DNA from: Ditylenchus dipsaci
Taxonomy: Eukaryota; Nematoda; Chromadorea; Rhabditida; Anguinidae
DNA length: 64,000 nucleotides
Direction: 5' to 3'
Assembly: GCA_004194705.1 (NCBI GenBank)
Contig: SADC01000916.1
Location: 1 to 64,000 of the forward strand
This document shows, piece by piece, positions 53,263 through 63,176 of the stretch. The notes under the pieces are model-generated. The model searched no databases. It saw only the letters and a list, made by a program, of their open reading frames with translations, and was not told where the DNA came from. Both the position numbers and the translations under genes were made by a program. Position 1 is the stretch's first letter, and the number at the start of each line of letters is the position of its first letter.

Positions 53263-54025
53263 CACCCCCCCCCCCCCTCCAAAGAGTATGAGTTCTCTAA
53301 CCATTTTTACGCTTAAGAGAGCTCATACTTTTCGGGGAGGGGTAGGGGTGCTGTTCTTCCCCAATAAGCCACTGATGCCAATAATTGATGAGAGTTTTTT
53401 TCATCACTTATCACAAGAGAGTATTCAACATAAATATATTTCAAATAAATTCTTTTTTGAATTGACCTAGCACCCTTCTTTTGAGACATTTCTTTGGGCC
53501 GCCAGCATGCCCCTTTAATAAATATTTTAGAATAAAATACTTAAGCTCCATTCATACTGCCGCGCGACACGGGACAATTTTTCAACCACTTTTTTTGTCT
53601 CTATCTCTGCTCCCATCTTTTTTCACCACTTTTATCAAATCCATATGAAAATCGACCATGCTCTACATTATAAGAATAAGGGCTTTACATAGCTTTGACA
53701 ATTACCGTATTTCCTGTAATAAACGCCCCCCCCCCCTCGTTCAAAACCGTGTTCTTGGCGTTGTATTTTTGACCCACTTTTTGATTACTTCTCTCAAGCA
53801 AATTACCCCTCATTTTTACCCCTCATACAACCCAATTTTTAGCCACTTTTAGCAATTTGTTGTCTGATATCTTTCTGGAACCCTTAAGATCAACATCTTA
53901 GCTATCTTTTAAGCACAAACACGTATTATTGAAGTTGCTTCTAAAAAAATGTTTCTTGTCCTCCAAAAAGGTGATGGTTGTTTTTAGCCTGGATTTAAGG
54001 TGAATTTTTGTGTTCAAGCACACTT
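53263..54025. repeat. Poly-C foldback, TACCGTATTTCC end and reversed 186-bp unit
   Basis: 53265-53345 forms a hairpin (CCAAAGAGTATGAGTTCTC with GAGCTCATACTTTTCGG) edged by C and G runs, like 35790-35975. TTACCGTATTTCCTGTAATAAACG with a C run at 53703-53737 is one end of a TACCGTATTT-type element. 53838-54020 is the reversed fourth copy of the 186-bp unit, so it pairs with 52460-53000. Confidence 0.65.
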
Positions 54026-54099
54026 TTCTAGCAGGCAGGGTAGGTAAAGGGTGGGTAGGTTGCCAGATAGGATAGTTAAGTGTTAAGGTGAAATCTCTA

Positions 54100-54310
54100 C
54101 AGTCAATTTTTGATATAACGTACACCGTGGGGACCAGGTCAGGTGTACGTTATATCATCGAAATAGGCAAGGGTAGGCGAGGATAGGTGAGCTAGGCGAG
54201 GCTAGTTGAGGCTAGGCGAGAGTATGCGAGGTAGGCGAAGAAAGGCGAGGATAGGCGAGGGTAATCGAGGGTAGGTGAGGTAGAGTAGGTGGGTTAACAG
54301 ATAGGGTGGA
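54100..54310. repeat. pogo-like end and GGTAGGCGAGG array
   Basis: TACAGTCAATTTTTGATATA, ACGTACACC and the complement GGTGTACGTTATATCATCG form a short MITE-like hairpin at 54098-54160. It is followed by about fourteen copies of GGTAGGCGAGG-type units up to 54300. Confidence 0.65.
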
Positions 54311-54959
54311 TTTTCTACCCGAACAACAAAGTCAGTATCCAAAACACTAATTTTCCCGAACGATATAGGCGCCGATAGGCGCCTGCAGACCCTAGTACTA
54401 TCGTTATTTCAAGTAGTTTTCTACAAATTCTGCTGGATGTTCCATGCACCGCCATAAATCCCTGCTACTTGCACCAAGTGAACAGCCAGATTCACCAAGT
54501 GGTCACTTGATCAATAATTAGTTTCATAACAGTAAAAAAAAAGAGAAAGGGTAGGTTCATAATCAATAAGAGCAACTACACTGCCAAATCTGGAGCTACC
54601 CTTTGTGCCAACAACTCAAGCACCTTTTCGCACATTTTCCGGGGTTTATGAAATATTTGAGAGTACTTTTTAATCGTGTTTTTATTACCCGGCCTGACTG
54701 ATTTTGTTAATACATAGACAATCCAGCGAAACAGTGGTTGGTTTGTAAAAAAATTTGAAATATGAGGGATGCCTTTTAAGGCAATAATGTGTTGATATAA
54801 TAACTTTGGGAAAAATCTGACCGTAGCGATCTGACCGTAAAAAAGTGTGGCAAACTGACCGATACTCATTTTGCATAACGATATTTGGCAAGCTTAACTG
54901 AGCTGTTGAGTAGGGTTGGCTTCCCGAAATTTCTTTTGACGTAAAACGTCGATTTCAAA
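54311..54959. other. Non-coding, no recognisable gene
   Basis: Contains AAAAAGTGTGGCAAACTGACC (54839), also at 53100, and a TAGGGTTGG terminus at 54911. No exon or RNA is credible. Confidence 0.4.
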
Positions 54960-55440
54960 GTGTAGAGTCGCCAACCCTATATTTCACATTTAGACTATTT
55001 GCGCTCACGCAAATAAAGCTGTTAGCCAAGAAGCTCAGGCGATTATTGATAGACATATGGAAGCTATTATAAATGCAAGATTTTTCCAGTTTGCAATTAC
55101 AAATTCATTTTTTTATTAAATTTAGGAGCTAAATGTGCGAATAAGGGTTTGTATCTCTTCAGAATTCTGATTGATAAAACTAGAGTTTTTAAGGACGAAA
55201 AGGGCTCTGCTAGAGAAATCATGAAAGCTTTCAATGTTTGTATTCTCTTAAGAGATACAGGGTGTCCAATAAAATGCACCATATTTGAAAAATTTTGTGG
55301 TTTGAGCCAGTCGTACCAGATATTTTTTTAAATAAGAACATTTGCTCAAAATAAGGACATTTTGGGGTAATTTATTGAAAAATGTTACGTTTGGGGGTGT
55401 ACTTGGGAGGGGGGGGATGCTGGTTGGAGATTAGGGGGGG
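54960..55440 (+). pseudogene. Duplicate of the second-exon block of the unknown gene
   Basis: Nearly identical to 36410-36890. It includes the hAT right end (GCCAACCCTATATTTCAC), the exon (ANKAVSQEAQAIIDRHMEAI) and the left end of the mariner-type element (CAGGGTGTCCAATAAAATGC). The acceptor CATTTCAG has become CATTTAG followed by a shifted base, and no first exon precedes it, so it is a fragment. It ends in G runs at 55410-55446. Confidence 0.85.
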
Positions 55441-55599
55441 GGGGGTGGTAGTTGCACTTCAGTCATTTTTCATATATATATATTTTTATTTTATATGTAT
55501 CAGGTTGTTCAGGAAGTTCGCTTTTTAAAATTGCTCTAAACACCTTTGGAACAACAAGTTTAGGATCAGCCTTAGGCTTGGGGGCAGGCCAGCGTACGG

Positions 55600-55835
55600 A
55601 AGTTGTGACTAAGGTTGTGATACCAGGTTGTGATATCAGGTTGTGGTACCCAGTTGGTGGTACCCAGGTACTGGTAGCCAATCGGAGGTTAATAGGTGGT
55701 GGTCCTCAGGTGGTGGTGCCCAGGATGTGATATCCAGGTGGTGGTACCCACGTGGTGGTACCGAGGTAGTGTTGCTACCCAGATGGTGGTACCTGGGTAG
55801 TGATGCCCGAATCGTGGTACCCAATAATTTGGTGC
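55600..55835. repeat. Array of CAGGTGGTGGTACC units
   Basis: About fifteen degenerate 14-15 base copies (GGTGGTACCCAGGTGGTG-like). They are preceded by GGCCAGCGTACGGAAGTTGT, the interior sequence of the poly-C elements. The unit also appears at 19490, 19800, 23690 and 35460. Confidence 0.75.
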
Positions 55836-55885
55836 GCCTCTAGGTTACCAATTCACATTTCGCCAACGTCTTCTTTTTACCATTA

Positions 55886-55971
55886 CAGTCAAACCTCTAT
55901 ATAACGGCACCTTCTATATAACGGCACTTTTTTGCGGTCCCTAGGGGTGCCGTTATATAGAGGTTTGACTG
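55886..55971. mobile_element. pogo-like MITE, CAGTCAAACCTCTATATAAC, TA duplication
   Basis: Perfect inverted ends CAGTCAAACCTCTATATAAC and GTTATATAGAGGTTTGACTG with TA on both sides. The core is TATATAACGGCACC, replacing the TTTAACGGCACC of the 13759 copy. Confidence 0.88.
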
Positions 55972-56169
55972 TATCTTCTTTTTACCAACAGATTCTTTTT
56001 ACCGCTAATATAATTTCGCCTATGAGTTCAGTTCATTTTCACTGTATACCGTATTTTCTCAATGTAACGTCCGGCGTTATTTATTTGCCTAGTTTTATGT
56101 TGTTTATTGCTTTAAACATTTTGTTATGCTCATCATTTTTGGTTTAGTTCTTCTTTATCAGTTTTAACA

Positions 56170-56958
56170 GGTGTACCAAAAGTTCGGAACCGACTTTTGA
56201 ACTCATTATTAAAAGTTGAAAGTTTGCTACAAGAAAATTTCAAAACGTAGGTTTGTAGCTCTGCTCATTCTCTTTCGAATAGTTTATAAAGCTTTTTTGG
56301 AATATTTCAAAGCATTTATCATTTAGGTCCAAACACTTATGAGTTCGTTTTGAAAAGTTTACAAGCATTTTCATCACCTTGAGTGGGGAAATGTCTTATT
56401 TAATTCTGAACGTAACGACAACTTCTTAAAGCTGTGTCTTAGCGCAGTTCGAAAGCAACAAGACCCATTTTACAGAATAGTTTTCAAAAATCTGAGTGTT
56501 GAGATATGCCCTTTTGGAAAAAACAATTTCTTAAAAAAGATGGTGCGAAATCCGAAAAATTGAAAAAACTTGGTTTTCGATCATTTTTGAAATAAATTAT
56601 TTTTTCCAAAAAATATTCATATCTCAACACTCACAGTTTTAATGATTATTCTGTAAAATGGATCTTGTTTCTCTTGAACTGCGCTACAACACAGTGCTAA
56701 GACGTTGCTGAAGCGCATAGCCTTGAATTAAACTTTTGAACAGTTAAGGTGATGAAAATGCTTGTCAACTTTTCAAAACGACCTCATAAGTGTTTAGCCC
56801 TAAATGATAAATGCTTTGAAATATTCCAAAAAAAGCTTTATAAACTATTCACAAGAGAATGAGCAGAGCTACAAAACCTACGTTTTTAAATTTTCTTGTA
56901 GCAAACTTTCAACTTTTAATAATGAGTTCAAAAGTCGGTTCCGAACTTTTGGTACACC
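56170..56958. mobile_element. 789-bp palindrome, GGTGTACCAAAAGTTCGGAA ends
   Basis: The two halves pair almost throughout: GGTGTACCAAAAGTTCGGAA with TTCCGAACTTTTGGTACACC, and inner GCAAACTTTCAACTTTTAA, TTTATAAAGCTTTTTTGGAA and TGCTTGTCAACTTTTC blocks. The centre is near 56570. No coding frame runs through. Related to 42735-43260 through GCGCAG and GAGATATG motifs. Confidence 0.85.
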
Positions 56959-57052
56959 ATTTATGAATAAATTATTATGCTGTATACCATTTTAAAGAAA
57001 AATATTTTCTCTACAAAATCGTCTCATTAGGTTTTTTATTAAAAAAAATTTG

Positions 57053-57270
57053 ACGCTACTCGTTTATACCCTCCCAAAAAAGCTACTCGGTTTTACCCCT
57101 CCCAATAATTTATTAGGGGTATCTAAAACCATACTTTTTATAAAATAGCCGGTATTAGTAATGGCTTGGCCCTGAGCCTAAGCCTAAGGGCCTAAGCCTA
57201 ATTCCGAAGCCTAAAATTATTGGGAGGGGTAAAACCGAGCAGCTGTTTTTGGGAGGGGTATAAACGAGTA
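57053..57270. mobile_element. GACGCTACTCGTTTATACCC foldback element
   Basis: GACGCTACTCGTTTATACCC to GGGTATAAACGAGTAGCGCC, with CTACTCGGTTTTACCCCTCC and its complement as inner arms. Same terminal logic as the 9282 group. Confidence 0.8.
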
Positions 57271-57479
57271 GCGCCAAAAATTTCTTTATAAAATGATGAG
57301 CATAACAAAAAAGAGCATAACAAAACTTTTTTAGATTTTTAAATGATATGAAACACAGCTATTATTCACATTGTGTTAACAGCTAATATTTTTGAGTTTT
57401 TATTCATTTTTGTTGGAAGTTTTTACATATATCCTTAAATTTTATAACTTTCTTTTTCAGGGGTTTATCTAACTATTTG

Positions 57480-57950
57480 AAGATTGGGAAAATTTCCAAG
57501 GAAAATTGAAAGTAAAAAATGAAAATTTTCTGTCTTACAAAACAAAAAATGAAAATGGAAAGTGGAAAATTTCCACTTTTCTGTCTTACTAAAATATTTT
57601 CCACTTTACATTTTCCAATTTTTCATGGAAAATTGAAAATTTTTCATAAGACCATTTTTACATGAAAAATCTATTTATGTTATTTTTTTTGCTCCAAGAG
57701 CTTAACGAGGGTACGAATACATAATCCACCAAGTCCGCCTAAAACCACCCAAACCACGCGAAACCACCCAAAATCACGCAAAACCACATGAAATCTTCAA
57801 AAACCACCCAAAACTACCCAAACCATCCGAAACCACTAAAAACCACCCAAACCACCCGGAACCATCCTAAACCACCCCAAACACACCTTTTGAGTGGTTT
57901 GGGTGGTTTCGGGTGGATTGGAGTGCTTCGGGTGGTTTTTTGGTGATTTG
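57480..57950. repeat. GGAAAATTGAAAA and AAACCACCC arrays
   Basis: 57485-57660 repeats GAAAATGGAAAGTGGAAAATT-like units in both orientations. 57735-57890 repeats AAACCACCC and is answered by GGGTGGTTTCGGGTGG (57893-57945), forming a foldback pair. Confidence 0.65.
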
Positions 57951-58129
57951 GGATATAACGGAATATTTCAAGTGGTTAAAGGTAGTTGACAGGGGCTTAA
58001 GATAGTCAAAAAATAGATTCTGTGGTTACAAAAGAACATTAATAAAAGAAGAAAAAATTTCCAATTTTACAAAAAATCTAGAGCTGGAGATTTGGCCTAT
58101 TTCAGTCTGGATACAAGCTCCAGTAGGTA

Positions 58130-58295
58130 TGAAACCCTGCGTTGATGATTTTGTTGGATAGCCAAGGGTGTGAGGATCATTTTGACACGTTGGGTGAGTT
58201 TGTGCACGTTTTCGGGGTGTGCAGCCAGTAGTAGTCGAACTTGCAACTTAGGCGATGCGTATATGAAAGTCCCCTTTGAAGGACTTGGGTCTATT
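58130..58295 (-). repeat. tRNA-derived SINE copy, reversed
   Basis: On the minus strand the order is tail GGACTT, head TATACGCATCGCCTAAGTTG, B-box-like CAAGTTCGACTACTACTGGC, then the GTCAAAATGATCCTCACACC body. Matches the copies at 18110 and 20375. Confidence 0.65.
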
Positions 58296-58426
58296 AATAG
58301 AAGTGTAACATGGCCATAGAATGGCTATATTGTTTTTGTTTCACGATATTTGGTCAGATTTCGCAGTATCATGGACAAATTTTGAAAATGAAAAACAATT
58401 TAATCATTTTTTAGGCAAAAGAAAAA

Positions 58427-58559
58427 AAAGCATTGTGAACACCCGAGAGTGAGAGTGGGAGTGAGAGTAAGGTGCATTGTCAACACCCGCTTACTCTCAC
58501 TCCCACTTCCACTTCCACTGTCACTCCCACTCTCAGGATGTGAACAAACCATTACACTG
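58427..58559. repeat. GAGAGTGAGAGTGG hairpin
   Basis: CATTGTGAACACCCGAGAGTG followed by GAGTGGGAGTGAGAGTAAGG pairs with CTTACTCTCACTCCCACTTC downstream. Almost the same sequence, including the preceding TTTTAGGCAAAAG, is at 32190-32310. Confidence 0.7.
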
Positions 58560-59023
58560 TTTAATGTTGTCTATGCACATATGGTGGATTACCGGGAGCT
58601 GCAACCACTTTTTAATTGGTTTTACAACACTTATATTGGTGGTCACGGCACTGAACCTATGTTTGCACATCAACTGTGGAATGTGTATGACAGTGTCCTT
58701 AACGGTCGCCCAAGATCAAAAAACTTCAACGAGGCCAATAACAGCCGTTTAAAAAGACTTGTTAATGGTGTCACGCACCCTCCTATGTGGGAATTTATGA
58801 CGAAGCTACGACTTTCCTACTCTTCCGACTTTGAGAATGATTATTATGACTGGTTGACTAATAGGGGAGGTAGAAGCGGCATGCACACGCAATAGAACGC
58901 GATGAGAGAATCAAGGAACAAGTATTGCGTTTCCCAAGAGTTTTAGCTAGAACTATGACTCCAGAAGAATACTTACAAGGGATAGTTGTTGCAATAAAAC
59001 ACACTAGTTTTTTTATATTTTAG
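58560..59023 (+). pseudogene. MULE-type transposase, C-terminal fragment
   Basis: The frame from about 58560 reads MVDYRELQPLFNWFYNTYIG, HQLWNVYDSVLNGRPRSKNF, NEANNSRLKRLVNGVTHPPM and WEFMTKLRLSYSSDF. The pattern W-N-V-Y-x(3)-L-N-G-x-P-R-x-x-N, then an aromatic/acidic residue, then H-P-x-x-W-x-F, is the carboxy-terminal part of MULE/FLYWCH-associated transposases. After NRGG the frame shifts by one base and continues AIERDERIKEQVLRFPRVLA to a TAG at 59021-59023. The catalytic DDE core and FLYWCH finger are absent. It lies next to the right inverted repeat of the 55829-59212 element. Confidence 0.65.
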
Positions 59024-59212
59024 CTAATAAAAATTGTATGAATAGTATCATGTATAGATAAACTAATTGTATCGGTAAAAAAAATCTATTGGCAGAAAAA
59101 TTTATTGGTAAAAAGAATCTGTTAGTAAAAAGAAGATAATGGTAAAAGAATCTGTTAGTAAAAAGAAGACGTTGGCGAAATGTGAATTGGTAACCTAGAG
59201 GCGCACCAAAAA

Positions 59213-59785
59213 TCTAAAATTCGTAGTCAAATTTGAAAAATTAAATTTTTTGAAATATTTTTTGTACAGAGAGGAATATGAAAATATGAAAATATAAAAG
59301 AACCATATCAATCAAAAGGTTGCAGAAAAATATAAAATCGAAAATAAGCGTTAAAAATATAAAATATACATTATATCGAGGGTGCACTGTATCGAGAGTT
59401 GACTGTAATTTGCAGTGTAATGGTGAAGGAGCAGTGGCTGGTCAAAATTTGTCAGTCAGTTTGATTTCCCGATTCCCGATCCCTGCGTTGTCTTTTTGAG
59501 TTTAGTTTATTAAAAAAATAAACCCGAATATTTTTGCAATAAAAAAGTGTCCGTGTAAAATTATCATTGCTCGCGAAGACTTTGGTATTTTTAAGAAAAT
59601 TCTGTACATTGCTAAATGGATAGCTTTTTTACACAAATACGACTTCATACATAGTTGACTTGGCTTAGTTTGCTTGGACATTGGATCTAATTTATTTATT
59701 CAAGCAATTAACCAAGCAAAAGTAGTGGCCTACAAGGTAAAATGTAAATAATGACACAACAATTTCCTGCTTTTTAAAAAAGATG
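59213..59785. other. Non-coding
   Basis: AT-rich. ATATCGAGGGTGCACTGTATC followed by GAGAGTTGACTGTAA (59375-59408) looks like one damaged pogo-MITE end. No gene. Confidence 0.4.
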
Positions 59786-60034
59786 CCTCTACTGGAGAAT
59801 GGGTACCGATTTTTCGCCTTGACCCCCCTGTTATTTTTTCTATGTTTTTGTTTCTTTTTTATATATTTTTGTGTTCGTACCATGGCTAAATAAAAAATGA
59901 TCAAGGAATATATATATAAAAAGATAGAATAGAAAAAAAAGACAGACAGAAAATATAATAAAAAGGAACAAAAACATGGAAAAAAAATAACAAGGGGATC
60001 AAGGTAAAAATCGGTACCATTACCCAGTAGAGCC
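59786..60034. mobile_element. Foldback, CTACTGGAGAATGGGTACCG ends
   Basis: CTACTGGAGAATGGGTACCG with TTTTTCGCCTTGACCCCCCT at the left is complemented by AGGGGATCAAGGTAAAAATC with GGTACCATTACCCAGTAG at the right. The arms include the GGGGGACCAAGG-type motif. AT-rich centre. Confidence 0.75.
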
Positions 60035-60717
60035 AAAAAAATTACGACCGATTCTTCATTATCCAGTCATAATCTAGATTATGACCGGATAATATTACCG
60101 TTGCCCAACTCTAGTTTATATTGAAAAAAGATGATCTACAATCGACCATGCTGAATACAAATCCAGTGTCAGAATCGGGGTTTCCTTAGCACGAACGACG
60201 AAAAATTAAATTCCGTGGAACTTTCTCTCGCGAAATCTACCCCGCGAATTTTCTCCTTGCCAGAAAAGTGCTTGATTCAGTTAAACAGTATAACAAATTC
60301 GCAATAACGAATTCGCCAGAATACCCACGACCTAATCTCACGAAATTTTGATGGGTTAAAGGTAAAATATTGATTAGCTACCTCTTATGACAAAACTTTG
60401 CAAATATGATCAAAAATCGTCAATTTTTGGAAATTCTTTTTGTGATGTGAATGCCGTACGTGAATGGGTAATATTTAATTTCGCTCCTAACTACTGAAAA
60501 ACGCCCCCTAATTTGAAATTAATTTTTTTCTTAATTCATTAGTTATTTTCTGAAATTTTCAAACTATCGTGTAGCCCAAAATGTATGCTTTCTATCAAGC
60601 TATCGAATTCCACTGAATGATTTGAAAAATGTAGAATTTAGAGGTTTGCAAAAATTAGAGAAAAACAAACGTTACTTCATTCAAATCTCTAAATTTTTAC
60701 ATTTCTGTAATTATTTG
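60035..60717. other. Non-coding
   Basis: No gene. A short hairpin (CCAGTCATAATCTAGATTATGACCGG split around 60062-60088) is present, and loosely inverted blocks continue towards 61090 around the next element. Confidence 0.4.
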
Positions 60718-60950
60718 GCGCTAATGTATATACCAATACCCCTCCCCCCCTAATAATTTTTAGGCTTAGGAATAAGCCTTAGCCCCCTCCATGCCGTAAG
60801 CATTTAGGCTCAGGGACAACATATAATAATTTCAGCATTTTTCAAAAAAAGTATGATTTTTGGGGTACCTGAAAAATTACTGGGGGGGGGGGTATATTAC
60901 AGTAGCTTTTTGGGTGGGGGGGGTGTATGACAGTAGCGTCAATTATTCAA
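60718..60950. mobile_element. GGCGCTAATGTATATACC foldback with C and G runs
   Basis: GGCGCTAATGTATATACCAA with a C run faces a G run with GTATATTACAGTAGC and GTGTATGACAGTAGCGTC. Belongs to the 9282/57053 group. Confidence 0.7.
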
Positions 60951-61499
60951 TATAGTTTGATAGCTCGTTAGAAAGCTGAAATCCTGGGATACACGATAGT
61001 TGAACGAAAATTTAAAAAATAAACACGAAAATCAAGAAAAATTCTCTTTCTGATAAGTGAGCATTTTTCAGTACTTAGGAGGCAAAATCAATACCACCCT
61101 ATGTAAATACCTTCTTGATTCAAATTTTCAAACCTCTTTAAAATACCCGCTTTTAAAAAAAATTTGTCTTGTGCGTCCTGTCCCGGCTACACGGAGCCGG
61201 CTTTGACGGCTAGTTCACAAACAAAACTAAGCCAGCTACAATTATATTATAGGACGCCACGGTTGCCAGTTGTCACAGTTGACGAAATATGGACGGTACA
61301 ACAGAATGCCGGCCCAACAAACAGACATCATCACTATGGTTGTGACAGACTTCTCCTCGTACTAATATACAAGAAAACCAATAAATTAAAAAATGCTGTA
61401 GCATAGAATGAAGAGCGAGCTGTTTACTTCGAGTGATGGTCACCAGTGTCTAAAAGGGACGGCTATCGATTACCGACACTAAATGAATTTTTTTTTGAA
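60951..61499. other. Non-coding, one GC-richer patch
   Basis: 61160-61400 is richer in GC and open for 80 codons, but codon content and ends give no recognisable protein. I leave it unassigned. Confidence 0.35.
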
Positions 61500-61860
61500 A
61501 TTTTGATCGACTTTAAAAGTAAAAGTCTCTGAAAATCAAATTCCGATGAGATCAGATCAGAATATTATTTAAAGGCTCAGATATCAACTAAAATAGGTAA
61601 GTGGTGCCAAAATTCCTGGTATATTTGTTCAAAATACAGTCGAACCTCCCATTAACGATCACCGAAAAAACTTTGGTTGGTCTATATTAACTGAAATCTC
61701 GAATAACGACCACTCCCATTAACGATCACCTCCCAATAACGATCACCTGAGGCCGGTCCCTAAGGTGATCGTTATTGGGAGGTTCGACTGTAGCTATATG
61801 TCAGTCTATAAAATTGTTTTGATCTGATCTCAACGGATTTGGACTCAAGATGAAAATTTA
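61500..61860. repeat. Dispersed palindrome interrupted by a MITE
   Basis: Third copy of the 1545 family: AATTCCGATGAGATCAGATC on the left and GATCTGATCTCAACGGATTT on the right. A pogo-like MITE is inserted in its centre. Confidence 0.75.
61637..61790. mobile_element. pogo-like MITE, CAGTCGAACCTCCCATTAAC, TA duplication
   Basis: Ends CAGTCGAACCTCCCATTAAC and GTTATTGGGAGGTTCGACTG between TA dinucleotides. The core unit is CCCATTAACGATCACC, three times. Compared with the uninterrupted palindromes at 1545 and 32325 the insertion point is clear. Confidence 0.88.
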
Positions 61861-62724
61861 AGCCTCGTGTCCAATTAGCGGATTTTCCTTTCACTCTTAC
61901 TCTCACCTCTCACTTTCAGTGTGTGTCCAATTAGCGGACACTTATTTTTACTCAGACTTTCACTCTCACTTGCACTCAATTTTCGTGTGTCCAATTAGCA
62001 AAATTTTCGGATATTCGAACCAGCAACCTCTACATCACTCCTTAGAATCGCTCAGAACCACATCCAGAGTGGTCAAAAGGCAAAATAACTGGTTTTTTAG
62101 GGGTTGACCGAAAGGGGGGGGGGGTGAACTTTTTGCAAAAAATTGATTGAGCGGATCAGAATTCCAGTCCGATGGGCTTAATCGCCAGAATTCCAGATTT
62201 TTGGTGGTTTGTAATGCTTTGTAATGGTTCAGGGTGGATTAGTGTGGAATTCTGGGCGATTAAGCCCATCGGACTGGAATTCTGATCCGCTCAATCGATT
62301 TCTTGCAAAAAGTTTACCTCTCCCCTTCAGTCAACCCCCCAAAAAACCAGTTATTTCTGCCTATTGGCTACTCAGACGTGAGTTCTGGGCAATCCTAATA
62401 AGGAGAGGGGTTGGTGTAGTGCCTTAAGTACTTAGAAGGGAGGTCGCTGGTTCGAATTCGGGGTGCAGAAATAAATAAAAAATTAGAAAAAAATTGCCCT
62501 TCAGTGTGCCTCTCAGTCTGCCTCCTACTCCTTTTCATTTTCAAGTCTTTTAAAAGTTGCCATTCACTCTCAGTCTGCCTTTCACTCTCCCTCTGACTTC
62601 CGACACCCACTGAGAGTGAAAGTGAGAGTGAGGCCAAAGTCAGAGGGAGTGAAAGTTTGTTGTGTGTCCAATGTGAGAGTGAGAGTGGAGGTGAAAATCC
62701 GCTAATTGGACACGAGGCTTCAGT
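61857..62724. mobile_element. Foldback, AAGCCTCGTGTCCAATTAGC ends, CACTCTCACTT arms
   Basis: Ends AAGCCTCGTGTCCAATTAGC and GCTAATTGGACACGAGGCTT. The arms contain TCACTCTCACTTGCACTC units and their complements (61885-61970, 62500-62700). Nested inside are a palindromic element (62045-62395; GATTAAGCCCATCGGACTGG and GGAATTCTGAGCGAT-type motifs) and SINE-like heads (62020-62040 reversed; 62400-62470 with GGTTCGAATTC). Confidence 0.75.
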
Positions 62725-63000
62725 GTTAGGGCGCACTTTCCAGAAACTTTTACCTTGAAAATTAACCATTTTGACTAAAATTGAAAATTTTTTAAAAGTG
62801 TCAGTAATTGATATTTTACCTCTAAAAAGACCTACGGGTAATGTTCGGTCACATTTAGAGGTTTGCAAGAACGTCTTTAATGGCTATTTTTGATCAGCTC
62901 TCAAGGCCGCAATAAATAAGACTAGGCCTCATTTCTCTTAAACCCCCATATAACTAACGTTATAGTCGGTCCTCACACTTTTCAACTATCAGAGCCTTGA
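62725..63000. other. Non-coding
   Basis: No gene or clear repeat arms. The sequence leads to TACAGTCGAGTCTCTCTATA at 63015, which looks like a single pogo-MITE end. Confidence 0.35.
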
Positions 63001-63176
63001 TTGTACCTGTTTATACAGTCGAGTCTCTCTATAGCGAACTGAAATTTGAGAAATATTTTTTAGCGAGAAATAGTTTTTGTCAATTCTTGTTCAATGGCAA
63101 ACGTTCAAGCACACGATCTAACACTTTGTTTGCGTATTTTTACTGCTATTGTATGTTTTTCGTTTTTAGATTGAAA

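Larger units (their letters stand above)
55829..59212. mobile_element. Possible MULE: TTGGTGCGCCTCTAGGTTAC inverted ends
   Basis: The left arm 55829-56000 (TTGGTGCGCCTCTAGGTTAC, CATTTCGCCAACGTCTTC, TTTTTACC units) and right arm 59060-59212 (its complement, GTAACCTAGAGGCGCACCAA) are inverted repeats of about 150 bp. A MULE transposase fragment lies directly inside the right arm. The left arm is split by a pogo-like MITE at 55886-55971. No target duplication was found. The interior also holds the palindromes at 56170 and 57053. Confidence 0.6.

Noticed and set aside
61164..61406. 80-codon frame in a GC-richer patch
   Set aside because: No recognisable motif, no splice sites with matching phase and no neighbouring exons. 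It was left as unassigned sequence.
62395..62868. 157-codon minus-strand frame rich in Ser/Leu
   Set aside because: It consists of GAGAGTGAGAG-type arm repeats and a SINE head; there is no exon structure.
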